The notes beneath the pieces were generated by a model, which was not told the origin of the DNA, made no database searches, and saw only the letters and a program-made list of their open reading frames with translations. A stretch of 64,000 bases of DNA from Oenanthe sinensis (Eukaryota; Streptophyta; Magnoliopsida; Apiales; Apiaceae), in the NCBI GenBank assembly GCA_028671895.1, contig CM053795.1, positions 16,203,501-16,267,500 of the forward strand. The letters are read 5' to 3'. This document shows positions 1-11,999 of the stretch, one piece after another. Position 1 is the first letter of the stretch. Every line of letters starts with the position of its first letter. Position numbers and translations under genes: made by a program.

Positions 1-257
1 ATTAGAAGGGATGTAATATGAGTTTTAAAAAAAGGTTTTTGAAAATTAGGTATTTAGACTCGATAGTTGGTCCAATAATAAATCAATCCAGCTATAGCAC
101 AGAATGAGTCGTGTTAGATTATATTAAAAACAACAAATCATAAATTTATTGAAAATAAAATAATATTGATCAATAAAAAATTATCAGCTTTTTATCTATA
201 AAAAAAATACTCCTAAGAGCAAGCCCAACAATATTCTAATTCATTCCCTATAAATAT

Positions 258-508
258 TACTCCCTCCGTCCCACTCATTTGTTTACGTTTCGGAAAAAGG
301 ATCCGCCACGCATTTTAAGGTGCATATAAAGTATAGTTCCGTAACTTATTTTTACAATTTTTTATTTTTAATAAAAATTGAATGTTTAAATTTTTATTCA
401 GAAAAAAAAATTTAAAATAAGTTATGGAACTATACTTTATATGCACCTTAAAATGCGTGTCGGACCTTCTCTCCAAAACGTAAACAAATGGATGGGACTA
501 AGCGAGTA
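258..508. mobile_element. Stowaway-like MITE
   Basis: About 250 bp whose two halves are inverted copies. It begins TACTCCCTCCGTCCCA and ends with the degenerate inverse (ATGGGACTAAGCGAGTA). The next blocks, TTTGTTTACGTTT / AAACGTAAACAAA and the stretch around 'aaggtgcatataaagtatag', also pair with each other. TA at both ends and the CTCCCTCCGTCCC terminus are typical of Stowaway/mariner-derived MITEs. It encodes nothing; the short open frame across it is a by-product. Confidence 0.8.
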
Positions 509-1328
509 TAAAATAATGGCTCCCACTAATTTAGAAATATCAATTTTAGTGTCAACTGCAACAATAATCCATATTTTCATTTCTCATTATTATTATAATA
601 ATAAATTTGAATCTAACAATGAGGGAAATGGGAAAAAAGGAGGGAAAAAGAAGAGAAGTGAACATTTTATTCATAAAAAAGGGATGACATATCTATTAAT
701 ATGACATAACTAGTAAAATTTAAAATATTTTAATGATTTAGAGAAATCACTGAGATACTATTACTGTTGGAGTGTATTTTCTGTCATATTCATTTAGGCA
801 TTCAGGAAGTTGTTGAACTTGCTCTCAGTACTGTTGTAAGTTAGTCTCGTGACTGGCAAATATTTGCCATGGCAGATACAGGGAGGGATATAGTGCAGTT
901 TCAAGTGGTTATGTCAACTAGGCAGAATGCGAAGGCTCCATCCCCTACCACTAGAAAATACCGCGGACTTGAATCCTCATTCGCCTCCCTGTATCCTTGC
1001 ACATCTAATGCACCTCCCCTTGTATACTAAAAATTATAAATTCTAATGCATTGAAATACATGTTACATACTTCAGCAGTGAATGTTTGCTCGCATACAAC
1101 TATACAAGCAACAAAGTATGTCTTGATCAACAGACAAATAGATTTTGTTTACTTTTGGTGTCCTGCAAGCATTTTGTAGGTCTATGATCTATAATACAGA
1201 TGAAATTGCATGCTGTAATTTATATCCAAGCAGGTAAAATCATATATGACAACCCTGGCAAAAAGAATATCTCTTCGTATATACATAAATGGCCTGAACC
1301 ATGTGAAGTGGATATTAGGAATAGCAGC
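509..1328. other. Intergenic stretch 3' of the BTB gene, with a hairpin
   Basis: No gene is seen. The part nearest 1328 is presumably the 3' UTR and downstream region of the minus-strand BTB gene. Positions 875-886 (GATACAGGGAGG) and 984-995 (CCTCCCTGTATC) form a perfect 12-bp inverted repeat around a loop of about 97 nt, extended by a bulged GCA/TGC pairing. This hairpin is discussed under findings. Confidence 0.5.
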
Positions 1329-3577
1329 TCAATTCGGATACTCGCATACTGTTATTTGCAAGCGGGACTGTGACTCGGGTGCGTACTGTCTAATGAAAGT
1401 TCTTCTCCACCAAACTTCAAATGCTCTCTGAATATTGGGACAATCGTCCCCTTTGTTGAGAAACCGGTCAAACCAGTTCAGGAGGATAGCTTGTTGTTGA
1501 GGCAATGCAAGAGTGAGAATTGTTTGGCTTAGTCCATCCTCGATAAGGTTCTTGTCAATTGATCGAGAAGCCCTCCTCATCCACCGAAAATCATCATAAA
1601 GAGCTTCTAACCAGGTGGACAGAAGAGTATACCGGGCATCTTTAGGCACCAAGATATGGCCTCTACCAATTGCTATACAAAGTTGTGCAGTAATCCTACT
1701 AATTTCATGTCGATATATGATAGGGATCTTAGAATGGAGAATAGCAAGTTCCTTCTGATCTGCCCATAATTTGACAAATTCCTCTGCCATTTTTTTGTCA
1801 ATTAGAATATCAACAATCCACTGGACGTTATCAGCTTCTCGAGCTATCTCCCCCATCAAAACCCCTCGGTCTTGCTTGATATCATCAGCGGATGTAGCTT
1901 CCGATAAGCATAAGATAAGAGAACTGAGACATGTATGGCAAAGAGTATAAAGTGCATCTTTGGAGATATCAAGTCTATTTTTTTGATTGTTGGCACTCGA
2001 TATATCATCTTTAAGCAATCGAGAAAGTAGAGATTTCATTTCTCGACGGGCTTTATCATCCTTTCCTTGTAAAACACCACTTAAGAGTATTGAGGAGATG
2101 TCATCAGTTCTTAAAGAAGTGGTCTGTTCAGTTGAGACTCTTTGCAAGACATGATTCAGGGGATTATTAAGCTGGAGTTGACCAAGTTCAGATACTACCA
2201 TCTCCTCTTCTTCTGCAGACCATGGAACTGCTTCTAAATACTCTAAGCACGAAGTTACGCCAGCATCAAACAGTATAGCTGCAGATACCTACAAAGTTAA
2301 CGTACTATATGTTGTTATATATGCTGAACAAAGCAGTGGGATCACATCAACAGTTCTTACAATAACAAGACAGAATTATATGAATCTATCAAAAATCACC
2401 CTCTTTTGTTTCTCAGTGCTTATGCAATATTTTAGTTATCTGCAATACAACAATATTGTGCCTGCATTCATTTAATGGATTAAATAAAACTCTGATTTCA
2501 CTGACAAGAAAAAATATAACGCTACCAGCCTACCACAATGATGTTGTCTTCTTTTCTTTCTCAAAGCTGCCACTACACATTGATCATAGTCACTCTGGCC
2601 TCAGAGACAGCCAAAACAATTTGATTCTAAATGTTATCTAACAAGCAGGCTTGGCAAATATATAATAAAATCATGTTTACTCTAAGACGAGCTTTTGATC
2701 AACATATAAATTCGTTCCCAAACCTGTTTACATAGATTCTTTTCAAGCATTTCCCCATCAATACTGAAAACTCATAAGTATCACCCAATAACTGAATTAC
2801 AACATTAAATTAAATCCACTCAGATGGATACGAAACAAGTGAGCTTAGCCGATAAACATAGTATCAAATCAACTCAATTTTACACTGGCAAGTAAAAAAG
2901 TAGCAGATGTAAACGAATTTAATAGTACATTCAATCAAACACATCCCACCTATTAGTCACGTGACAATTTAACACACACACACACACACAAGTACCTTCA
3001 AAACACCCAAGATTTTAGAGACATTGGCACCATTCAACCTCCTCTTCAAATCCTCGCAATACATCAACACTACAGTCTCTACATAAACCTCCACGTCATC
3101 ACAATCACATATCTCCACCACCGCCGCAGCCCCACTCCTCATCAGCTTCTCCTCAAAAAACCTACTCCGACCCGACAAAACCCTCCTGTGCACATCCATA
3201 CTCACCTTAAACCCGTCACGCGCCGTCACCGTCAGCTTCACATCCCCATACCCCAACCCCCACGCGCCTGGATTCTTGAACGGCGCGTGCTCCAACACCT
3301 TCGCCACCCGTTCTTGAACCCCCCGGCGAGTCTCCTGGGGTTGCTTAGAATCGCGAGTTTGTTCTTCAGACATCATCTCAAACAGGGTGGTGCTGGGTCG
3401 GGTCGGGTTGTGGGTCGGGCTGACCCGGAATGGGGATTCTGGAGGAGAAGAAGAATGGTGAACCTTGGAGAGGGGGACTTGGGTTTTTGATGGTGGGGAA
3501 GTGTAGAGATATGAATCTGAAATGAACCCTTGTTTTAACATTGTTGATATTTGTTTTGATTTTGTTTCTGAAGCCAT
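1329..3577 (-). CDS. BTB/POZ domain-containing protein, two exons (513 aa)
   Basis: Exon 1 is 3577-2996 (194 codons) and exon 2 is 2288-1329. The donor is GAAG|GTACTT, the acceptor is TTTGTAG|GTATCT, and the join is in phase 0, giving ...ILGVLK-VSAAILFDAGV... The N-terminal 90 residues are Ser/Pro-rich and look disordered. A BTB fold follows at about 108-210 (GDVKLTV, VHRRVLSGRSRFFEEKL, VEVYVETVVLMYCEDL). The rest is a helical C-terminal region ending in a WWRR-containing helix. This layout fits the plant-specific BTB family of Arabidopsis At5g60050/At1g63850, whose members are about 500 aa and are thought to be CUL3 ubiquitin-ligase adaptors; that role is inferred from the family, not from this sequence. 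The start is the first ATG of the open frame. The intron's 5' end runs straight into a (GT)n tract. Confidence 0.85.
2972..2990. repeat. (AC)n microsatellite abutting a splice donor
   Basis: An (AC)n run of about 19 bp. On the coding strand it reads (GT)n and starts five bases inside the intron of the BTB gene, directly after the donor GTACTT. It provides many alternative GT dinucleotides next to the true donor. Confidence 0.85.
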
Positions 3578-6493
3578 TCAAATCAACAATGTTATTAAGG
3601 AGTTTCAATGAGAGAGGGGCCTTAATGAGTGAGCGAAGAGAATCCAATAAAACAAGACATTATAGTAGTGTATATATATGAGTGTATTATTGTTGTTATA
3701 ATTATTACAGTTGTTTGGATCTGGTAGATATATACAGTGGTAGGAAAATGTGTGCATCAGTGTGTGTATGTATGTGGTAAGAAGATTAAAGTATGACAAG
3801 TGATTCTATTTTAATAACGGCGGGAGAGATTACTCGAGTAGGTATGCAAGATTTGTTGGGACGATGATTTCGGATTAATGTTAATTTGGTGTTGTCTTAA
3901 AAATTATTAGAATTAAATTATTTGAGATTTTCTGTTTTTACATAATATTTGATTCTAATATTTACAAGTGCACTGCACAAAAAATAATTTTTAATGTTGT
4001 GTAAATATATACTAGGACATTAACAAATTTATTTTTGGTCTGCCATATTTTGGTGAGTAGTTGAACCATAGCACTTGCCAAAGTGTGTAAATTGTAATAC
4101 TCCAAAGTGGTCAATCATATATTCCAATAAGAGTTAACAAGAGTCATTTGGTTTAAATGTTCAAGAAAGTGGGAAATAAAGCAGGTAGTATCTACTAGTA
4201 AGTAGTATCGTAAGTTTGAGAGGGAAAAGCTAACAAACTCGATTTATTTCTTTTTTCTTTATCTTTTTCTTTTTCTTTTTTATCACTAAACTCGATTTAT
4301 TTCAGACCTGAACGATGGTAACAATCAATGAACAAAAGCCAACAACTTTGTTCTTTTTCTTTTTTTGAGGTAATACAAGTTTACACAAGATGGCAGAAAA
4401 AAGATGAAGATCGAGAGCCTCTAGCCTCTAGCCTCTTCAGATTGTTTAACAAGTTCGTTTTTTCGAGCTTAAGCCAAAAAAAAATTTCAAGTCACATTCA
4501 ATTGTGTGTGAGCACCTAGACTCATTTAAAATCATACAAATTTGTCTAACGAGATTTATAAAACTTGTGGTGTTTAAAGTTTAATTCTTACAAAATTAAA
4601 TAAAGAAATTTAAACCAAATCTAAACTAACTTCACAATTTGCATGAACCGACAAAGAATTTGAACCTAAAATTTTTCATCTTGACATAAATGTTTCATCT
4701 GTGATGAGAAGATGTAAATGAAGAATGATCAATTTTAAAATTTTAATTATAATAAAACTCTTGTCTTCTCAGTTTATTCTGATTTTTCCAAGGAGGCCCT
4801 GGCTAAGTGGCATGACACCAAACTAAGACGGTATCTAATCATCTATGGCAATTGGCGTTGCAGCCTCCTTCAGTTTATAGAACAACAGATAAAAGAGTAC
4901 ATAAAACAAATCATTAGGATGCTACCTACTATAAGTGATGAATTTATGAAAAACTTGCCCGACTTTCGGATTTCAGGAGACACTAATTATTTCATGTACA
5001 CACATTGTCGGGATTCAAGATCTGCATCAAGGATTATAAGGTACTATGATTGTAATCAGTATTATTAGAGGTTTGTTCCTTGCCAGAAAGTCACATCCAG
5101 AAGAAATATTTTTCGCATTCATCAAGTACAAGTTCAGGCCATCCAAAGGTTAGTTACTTGAAGTAGCTAAACACGACTCTGCCCAGCCTAATCTAATAAT
5201 CCATCTGCTATGACAGTGGTTAATCACAAGTTCATGGAGCGATATGGTTCAAATCACAATTGCCTTTCTGTCTCCACGAGGAACTGGAAACATGTCTACA
5301 AGAACATTCCTTGATTGGTACCAAAAATAAAAACTGAAAACGCCGGACATGCATTCAACACTCTGTTAGTGAATTAGTAAACCATAGGGATCCTCAGTGA
5401 CTCGGTGAGTCTGTGTTTGTGTTTATGACTGCCCATCATGATCCACTGTCCTTTCAGCAACATTCCTGTATAAAATTTTGATGCAGGTTATAAATACTAC
5501 TCTAATACTTTTAAATCTGTATTGAATACACCCCCCTAATGTGAATCCAAACTCTAAATTAGCAACTTTCCAAGCTTCTAGCCTAGGCGTCGTAAACATT
5601 AAAAGAATCATAAATTGATATATAATACAAGCCGCGCTAAATTTGTATTCACCTATAAAGAATCGTAAACTGTTTTGTAATTTTATATTTTTTTCACTCT
5701 GATTTTCTCAGCTATTGAGACAAGATTGCATAATCACCACAAAGTAAGCCAAACCAAACAATATGACAAATGATTTTTCTTTTCAGTAATGGTATTTTAA
5801 CATATATGGAAATTCTTAGTCATAAAACTATTGGTTGAATAATCAATAACTATTCCTTGTACAATTTGCATACCTTTGTTTGCATTGTTCCGACTTCCGC
5901 GCAGTTGAGTTGTGAAAACATCAGACTATATTTCTTTAAGTTGACCCTTTCAATATCTATGCACGAGTCTATCACAAGTAGATTATGACTTGAGAGTTAA
6001 GAGGCAGGAAATTACCTGCCAGCAGTTTCTTACAGCACCTCCAAGTGACATAAGATAAATTAAACAAGGATTAGCACACTTCATGACATTAAGATTTCTC
6101 AATCAAAACACAATTAAACTAAATGCCAAAAAGTTCTCCAGTGTGCAGAATAAAATGGGTCCCAAGGCATTTTATGTTGGATTGCAACTGAAGTATCAAG
6201 TATGCAAGTAGACTCTATCCCTGGCATTTTCAAAATTGAAAACCAGAGTCCATTTCTTCGGATTGCAGAAAATAATAAAAATACATAAGCTACAATTCTC
6301 CCAACGTATATTCATCAGCTTAAATTTACAAGGAGAAGCAGTAGGAATACTCTCTGACAAGTGATATCTATCAAGATTAACATGTTCCAAACCAGAGCAC
6401 CTGTCATCATGATGTGATCCAAAATTGATAATCAGGCAAAAGTACCTGTATGTACTCGATTACTAGTTCTAATATATCAACCTTCATAGAATT
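3578..6493. other. Intergenic region between the BTB and kinase genes
   Basis: The first 250 bases are the presumed 5' UTR and promoter of the BTB gene, with TA-rich stretches near 3660-3700. The stretch 6100-6493 is the likely 3' UTR and downstream region of the kinase gene. Between them I see only AT-rich unique-looking DNA with polypyrimidine runs at 4250-4280. No coding exon with supporting splice sites was found. Confidence 0.45.
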
Positions 6494-7447
6494 CTACTGT
6501 TCACTATTGTAACTAAGATTTTCTACAGTGTCATTCACTTTAGGCCTATGAGAGGACGGAGACTTGTGGCAGTTCTGAACAGGGTGAATTTGAGGATCGT
6601 ATGTGTGTGAAGCGAGGTAAGCCAAAGCCGTAACCACATCAGCTACAAGGGGACGCATTGAAGGTTCCTCCTGAACACACATTGCAGCAATTGCAAGAGC
6701 TTGATATAATCCTCTTACTGGATAATGGCCTTGGAGAACTGGGTCTGCCATCTGGTAAAATTTCTTTCGGTCCTTAAATAGCGGGCGTGCCTACAAAATT
6801 TCCAAGGATTATTGTTATTTTATTTTATTTTTAATTTGTATATCTCATGCGTAGAGAATCAAAGTTTCCCTGGCATAAGTAATTGACTATCAACTTTCTG
6901 TAAAATTAAATTTACATACTTAGCAGCACACTGTTGTAGCCTGTATGCAAGTACTGGCAGAAAATGTCTCTAAACATGAATTCTTCATGTACAAGTACAC
7001 AGCCCTCAGCAAATGCGTATCGTTTGCAGTGTCAATAGTGTGTTAGTTCAAAAAATATCAAAAAGGAACAAACAAAGCACAATAAGACACTGTCCTACAG
7101 GTTTTTGCTTATATTTTAAACATATATTATCGTGTGCATGTGCGCGCACACACACACACGCCAATCAACTGCTAGTAAAGTAAGTTGAAAATCATATTAT
7201 TATGTAGGAAGATATAACCGAGTTTAATTTCTATTAATATATGCTGAAACAGTTAAAATTAAGTCATAAGGTTCTTAAAGTATTACAGTATTTATGAAAA
7301 GCATTATATATCATTTCCCATATGCATATACTACTATTATATATATATATATATATATGAAACAGTCAAAATTAAGTCATAAGGTTCTTAAAGTATTACA
7401 GTATTTGTGAAAAGCATTATATATCATTTCCCATATGCATATACTAC

Positions 7448-7483
<36 letters not shown>

Positions 7484-10004
7484 GTATAACTGAAACTGAC
7501 ACCAAACAAGAATTTTTCCCAAAAGCTTTTGATACTATTGCATGTGGCCCTGGTTTCTAATCAATCAAGGGTGTTCAGCAAAGCAGCTGCATTAAATTCC
7601 AAATTGAAAAAGATAGAAACCTAGATGGACAAATAATATTACACTACTGTTCTAAAAATTACAGAATAAAACTGATTCCAGCAAATGAACATCAATCATT
7701 TCACACCTTTATTTACTGACTGCTAGAAAAAAAGTTTCTACCTACTGTAATGACACTTGGATAGATGATCAGATGACAGATACAACTATACTTGATGGTA
7801 AAAAAAAGTAGAAATAGATCAAACATGCTTATATTTACTGGATGTTCAAGAAAGCACAAAATTCACCGATGACGAAAATAAAACTTGTAGTAGCAAATAA
7901 TAAGCCTAGATTATCTTACCCACGCGACAAGATTTTGCTCCTTGGCACTTTTTGTATTATCGATTGCTTTCCGGCCCGTAATGATCTCCAACAGAACAAC
8001 CCCAAAACTGTAGATATCGGATTTAAAGGTCAATTGACCGGTCATTGCATAATCTGGTGCACAGTAACCATAAGTCCCCATCACTCTGGTAGAAACATGG
8101 GTATTGTCACCGGTAGGCCCCACTTTAGCCAAGCCAAAATCAGATAGCTTAGGGTGATAGTCCTCCCCGAGCAAAATATTAGAGCATTTTAAATCACGAT
8201 AAATAACTGGAGGATTCATCTTATCATGCAAATATTCTAATCCTCTAGCTGCTCCAGAAGCTATCTTCATTCTTGTATTCCAATCAAGACGTTCCCGACT
8301 AGGACCTGGTAAAATGAAACAAGCTAATTAACAATAGTTAGTTATCACATTATTTTGTTAAACAGTTGGGAATATATTAAAGAATCAAGCTTTAGTGTTA
8401 TAGTACTAGGACGCTGGAATAAAATAGAACTGGTTTAACATTAATACCATACAAATGGTCCTCCAAAGAACCCAAGGGCATGAACTCATAAACCAACAAC
8501 CTTTGATCACCCTCAGCACAAAAACCGATTAGCTTTACAAGATTGGGGTGATCAACTAAACCTAAAGTCATCACTTCAACAACGAATTCCCTGATGCCCT
8601 GCGTTCCATTACGGTCTAATTGCTTGATAGCAACAACCTGCCACAGAAGAAATTCATCAAAATGCAGGTCTCAATCACCACAGTTAGTCAAATGTTGTTG
8701 TCCAATATAAAAACCAGTAAGAGGAACCCTAAATGGGTTATTAAAGCAGGCATAAAAGGAATAAGTACACAATGTTTAGAAAACAAAATGTTTGCTATCT
8801 ATCAATTTACTTAGAGAGGGAAAAAAACTAAGCTTGGCCAAGTTCAACTAACCTGGCCCGAATCCTTTAGTTTTCCTTTGAAGACCTTGCCAAACCCACC
8901 CTCGCCAAGATAGTAATCCGGCTTAAAATATTCTTTGGCGTACTCCAATTCTTTAAAGGTGAACGGTTTTGCCTTAATCTCCTCCATTTCTCCATTTCCG
9001 CCAAAGTTTTGGTTTGTGTCCAACTGCTGAACAACAGGGCTACCAACAACAGCCTTCTTGGACTCTTCTTTCTTCTCATTATCATTTGGAGTAGCTTTCA
9101 CTGTTTCTAAAAACATGCACAATGTATGAAACATAACATGAGAAATAGAAAATAAATTTGCAACAAAGTGTTTGACATATAATGCACATGGGCCGTTATA
9201 CTTCAAAGAGTAATTACACTATAAAGAGCAAGAAGTTAAACTACAATTATGAGATAATTACAAAAGTTTATAAATAACCAACAAAAAAGGATAAATTCAA
9301 TATAATCCACAAGAGGTAATACCACATAACCACAAATACAATAGTTGAACAACCTCAATCATCACAATCAAAAGTAAGAAACAAAAAATGGTGTCAAAAT
9401 ATTGATGCTACATCAAAAGCTTCATTTGCAAAGGGTCCTACAAACTCAATCCTACTATCATTAAGCATATTCACATTAGCACATAGAAGCTCCTAATAAT
9501 TTCTAATCAAATGCTTTTCGAAATTAAACCATCTCTATAACCTTGTATCTTTAACTTGAACATAATTACAGACCCCAACATACATCAATATATAAAAGAC
9601 CATCCACCAACTTTAAAAATTGATAAACAAGAACCAAATTCATTAACAACCCACAAAAAATTAATAGCAAAAAGTCTAATCAAAATATATAACATGTCCA
9701 TTTCAGATCAAATAAAAGAACAAAAGAATCACTCAACTAATTCATTATACAACATCTTATCGGCCATTGATTCTATATTGTTACCAATTTTACAAAGAAC
9801 CGCAATAACAAGAAATCAAGAAATGGTCCAATTTTTCTATTTAAGTACAATTTTATACTTATTTGAGTAAAAAGATGCAAACTTTAAGCAAAAAAATAGA
9901 AAACCTGAGTGGGAATCAGCTTGATCATTGTGTTGATTGTTGGTGGTGTTAATCTTTTTCTTTGATTGTTTATTTGAATCTCCAACACAAGGAAAACAAC
10001 CCAT
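6494..10004 (-). CDS. PBL7: Receptor-like cytoplasmic kinase VII, PBL5/6/7-like, five exons (408 aa)
   Basis: Exons are 10004-9905, 9106-8853, 8637-8448, 8305-7920 and 6790-6494; all junctions are GT-AG and in frame. The protein starts MGCFPC, a classic N-myristoylation plus palmitoylation signal for plasma-membrane anchoring. The kinase domain shows the Gly loop GEGGFG (101-106), the ATP lysine in VAIK (K123), the catalytic YRDLK (D219), DFG (237-239) and an activation segment RVMGTYGYCAPDYAMTGQLT. APDYAMTGQL followed by LVAWARPLFKD and ALAYLAS is characteristic of the PBL5/PBL6/PBL7 group within RLCK VII (PBS1-like). Family members relay signals from pattern-recognition receptors to MAPK cascades and NADPH oxidase; the substrate of this protein is unknown. 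Exon number and length match the family. It lies 15 kb from a PRR7 gene in the same orientation, matching Arabidopsis At5g02800/At5g02810 as I recall it, so PBL7 is favoured, but co-orthology to PBL5/6 cannot be excluded. Confidence 0.93.
7246..7480. repeat. 113-bp tandem duplication with (TA)n, in a kinase intron
   Basis: Two near-identical direct copies start at 7246 and 7359 (GAAACAGTtAAAATTAAG / GAAACAGTcAAAATTAAG) and each ends in a (TA)n tract. The copies differ at only a few bases. They lie in the last intron (6791-7919) of the PBL-like kinase. A short (CA)n run precedes them near 7146-7160. Confidence 0.9.
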
Positions 10005-10398
10005 CGCTGTATCTCTATCTGCATATACATATAACTCTGTGTATGTATAATTGCATATGTGTAAGACTCACCACATAAACATGAAAGAGCTCGAGAGCAT
10101 ATAAAACATAGAGAGGCTCAGTAGAAAGAGAAACAAAGAGAATAAAATGTATGACTAGATGTATTGTACCTGTGTGTATAATGACTCACTAAAAATAGTC
10201 CAAGAAAATTATAAAAATATATTATTAAAAAAGTTAATTTAATATAATTTATAATATATATTTTAATTTTTTAAAATTATAAAAATAAAATATATGAATT
10301 ATAATTAAAATTTAATTAATTTGGTTACAAAAAATTTGATACGGATATTTAATAATTTGTATCTAATTTTTGATGTGGTAAATTACTTACTACATTAT

Positions 10399-10622
10399 GG
10401 CCCCGTTTGACTTAGCTTAAATTTAAAATAAGTAATTTATTTTAATTTTTTTACATATTTTCAAAAAAAATATTAGATAAATATTTATTTTAGAATTTTA
10501 AAATCAAATATGATTTTCAAAATTGAAAATAAATTACTTATTTTCAGAAAAAATACATACATACTAATTTTTTCTGAAAATAAACACTTATTTCCTCGAA
10601 ATAAGTCTCGCCAAACGGGGCC
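10399..10622. mobile_element. hAT-like MITE with GGCCCCGTTTG termini
   Basis: A 224-bp element begins GGCCCCGTTTGACTTAGCTTA and ends with the inverse of GGCCCCGTTTGGCGAGACTTA, with AT-rich inverted inner arms. The 8-bp flanks TACATTAT and TACGCTCT agree at five positions, which could be an eroded hAT-type target duplication. It lies about 400 bp upstream of the kinase start codon. It encodes nothing. Confidence 0.75.
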
Positions 10623-11519
10623 TACGCTCTCTTCGACTTTTTGAGTGTGAAGCAGCTGTGAAAGTAAATTGTACGGTGTCCAATAAGATACTGACACGTC
10701 AGAAAATTAAGCGTGGTTAAAATGAACCTTTGATATTTATTACTCGTACAAGTTGAGATTAAAGTAAAGGTGCAAGTCATGGGGTTGCATTTAATCGAGC
10801 GGTAGCTGGTTCGCACCGGATCATCGCCCTGAAGAGGTGTGTTTTAATTACTGCCTGCTGCTGTTTATTGCAGCATTTAGGAGACGCGTTTATTGTTCGA
10901 ATTTCGGAAATTACTGGAGTACGAATAATAGTAAGCTGAGCACTAGTCCAATTACATTATTTTTACATGTATTTTAATATCATTTCTATTTTCATTTTTT
11001 AATATTAAAATTTATACTATATTATTAAAATCATAGTGACAAATATTTGGTCAGTCGGTCGTGGAAATGGGAAAAAAGAGAAAATAAGTATGAAAAAGAG
11101 GAAAAATAATATTTTTATTTTAATATTTTTATATATTATTATTATATATTAATTAATATTTTTATTTTAATATTTTAAAAAATAAATTAATAAGTTATAA
11201 TTTTAAATAGGTTAAAGAGTTTGAATACTAATGAAATTGTAGGATTTTTAAAATAAAAAATTTGAGTTATCTGTTAAAAAAATATGAGTTATAATTTAGA
11301 TATAATATAATATTACTCTTGAACAAGAGGACTACACCGATGATAAAATTTAGATAAAGTTGTATATATAATTTGTTTTAAATATTTTGATAATATATAT
11401 TACTTTATATTTAATTTTTATTTAATTTTAACCAATTAAAAAAGTTTGTATAAGAGTGTATTTTAATAATAAAAAAAAGTTTGTATAAGAATGTATAAAA
11501 GCTTGCAGTGAAATTAACT

Positions 11520-11950
11520 CATTTTTTATTGTAATTTAAAAATAATATATGGTTGAAAAAAAATTAAAACTTCATATTGTTAAAAAGTATATATAACTTA
11601 TTTTAAAATATATATTTTAATTTTTTAAAAGTATAAAAGAATAATTTTTTATTTTTTTATAAAAAATTTAATCAATTAAATTTTAAAAAAATCAAAATGA
11701 ACTTGTAAATAGGGGCGATGAAAGTAATATGTTACTCCCTCCGTCCATATTTACAAGTCCATTTTGATTTTTTTGGAATTAAATTGATTAATTTTTGATT
11801 AAAAATTAAAAATTATTATTTTATAATTTAAAAAAATTAAAATATATATTTTACAGTAATATATATATATATACTTTTTAATAATATGACATTTTAATTT
11901 TTTAATTATACATTATTATTAAATTATAATAAAAAATGAGTCAAATTTAA
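11520..11950. repeat. Long AT-rich inverted repeat with a Stowaway-type central half
   Basis: The left arm (about 11520-11715, ending 'aatgaacttgtaaatagggg') is the inverted counterpart of the right arm (about 11735-11950, starting CTCCCTCCGTCCATATTTAC). The terminal-type CTCCCTCCGTCC motif occurs in the centre rather than at the ends. This suggests two MITE halves head to head, or a rearranged Stowaway-like element. Confidence 0.6.
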
Positions 11951-11999
11951 GTGTAAAAAAATAAAATGTAAATGTAAACAGACACGAATCAAGTCGTGC

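Noticed and set aside
875..995. MIR160 gene
   Set aside because: Only the CTCCCTGTAT core matches; the flanking mature-miRNA positions and arm arrangement do not. Kept only as an unclassified hairpin.
6196..6390. 64-codon minus-strand frame downstream of the kinase
   Set aside because: It follows the kinase stop codon in the likely 3' UTR, with no splice signal linking it and no family resemblance.
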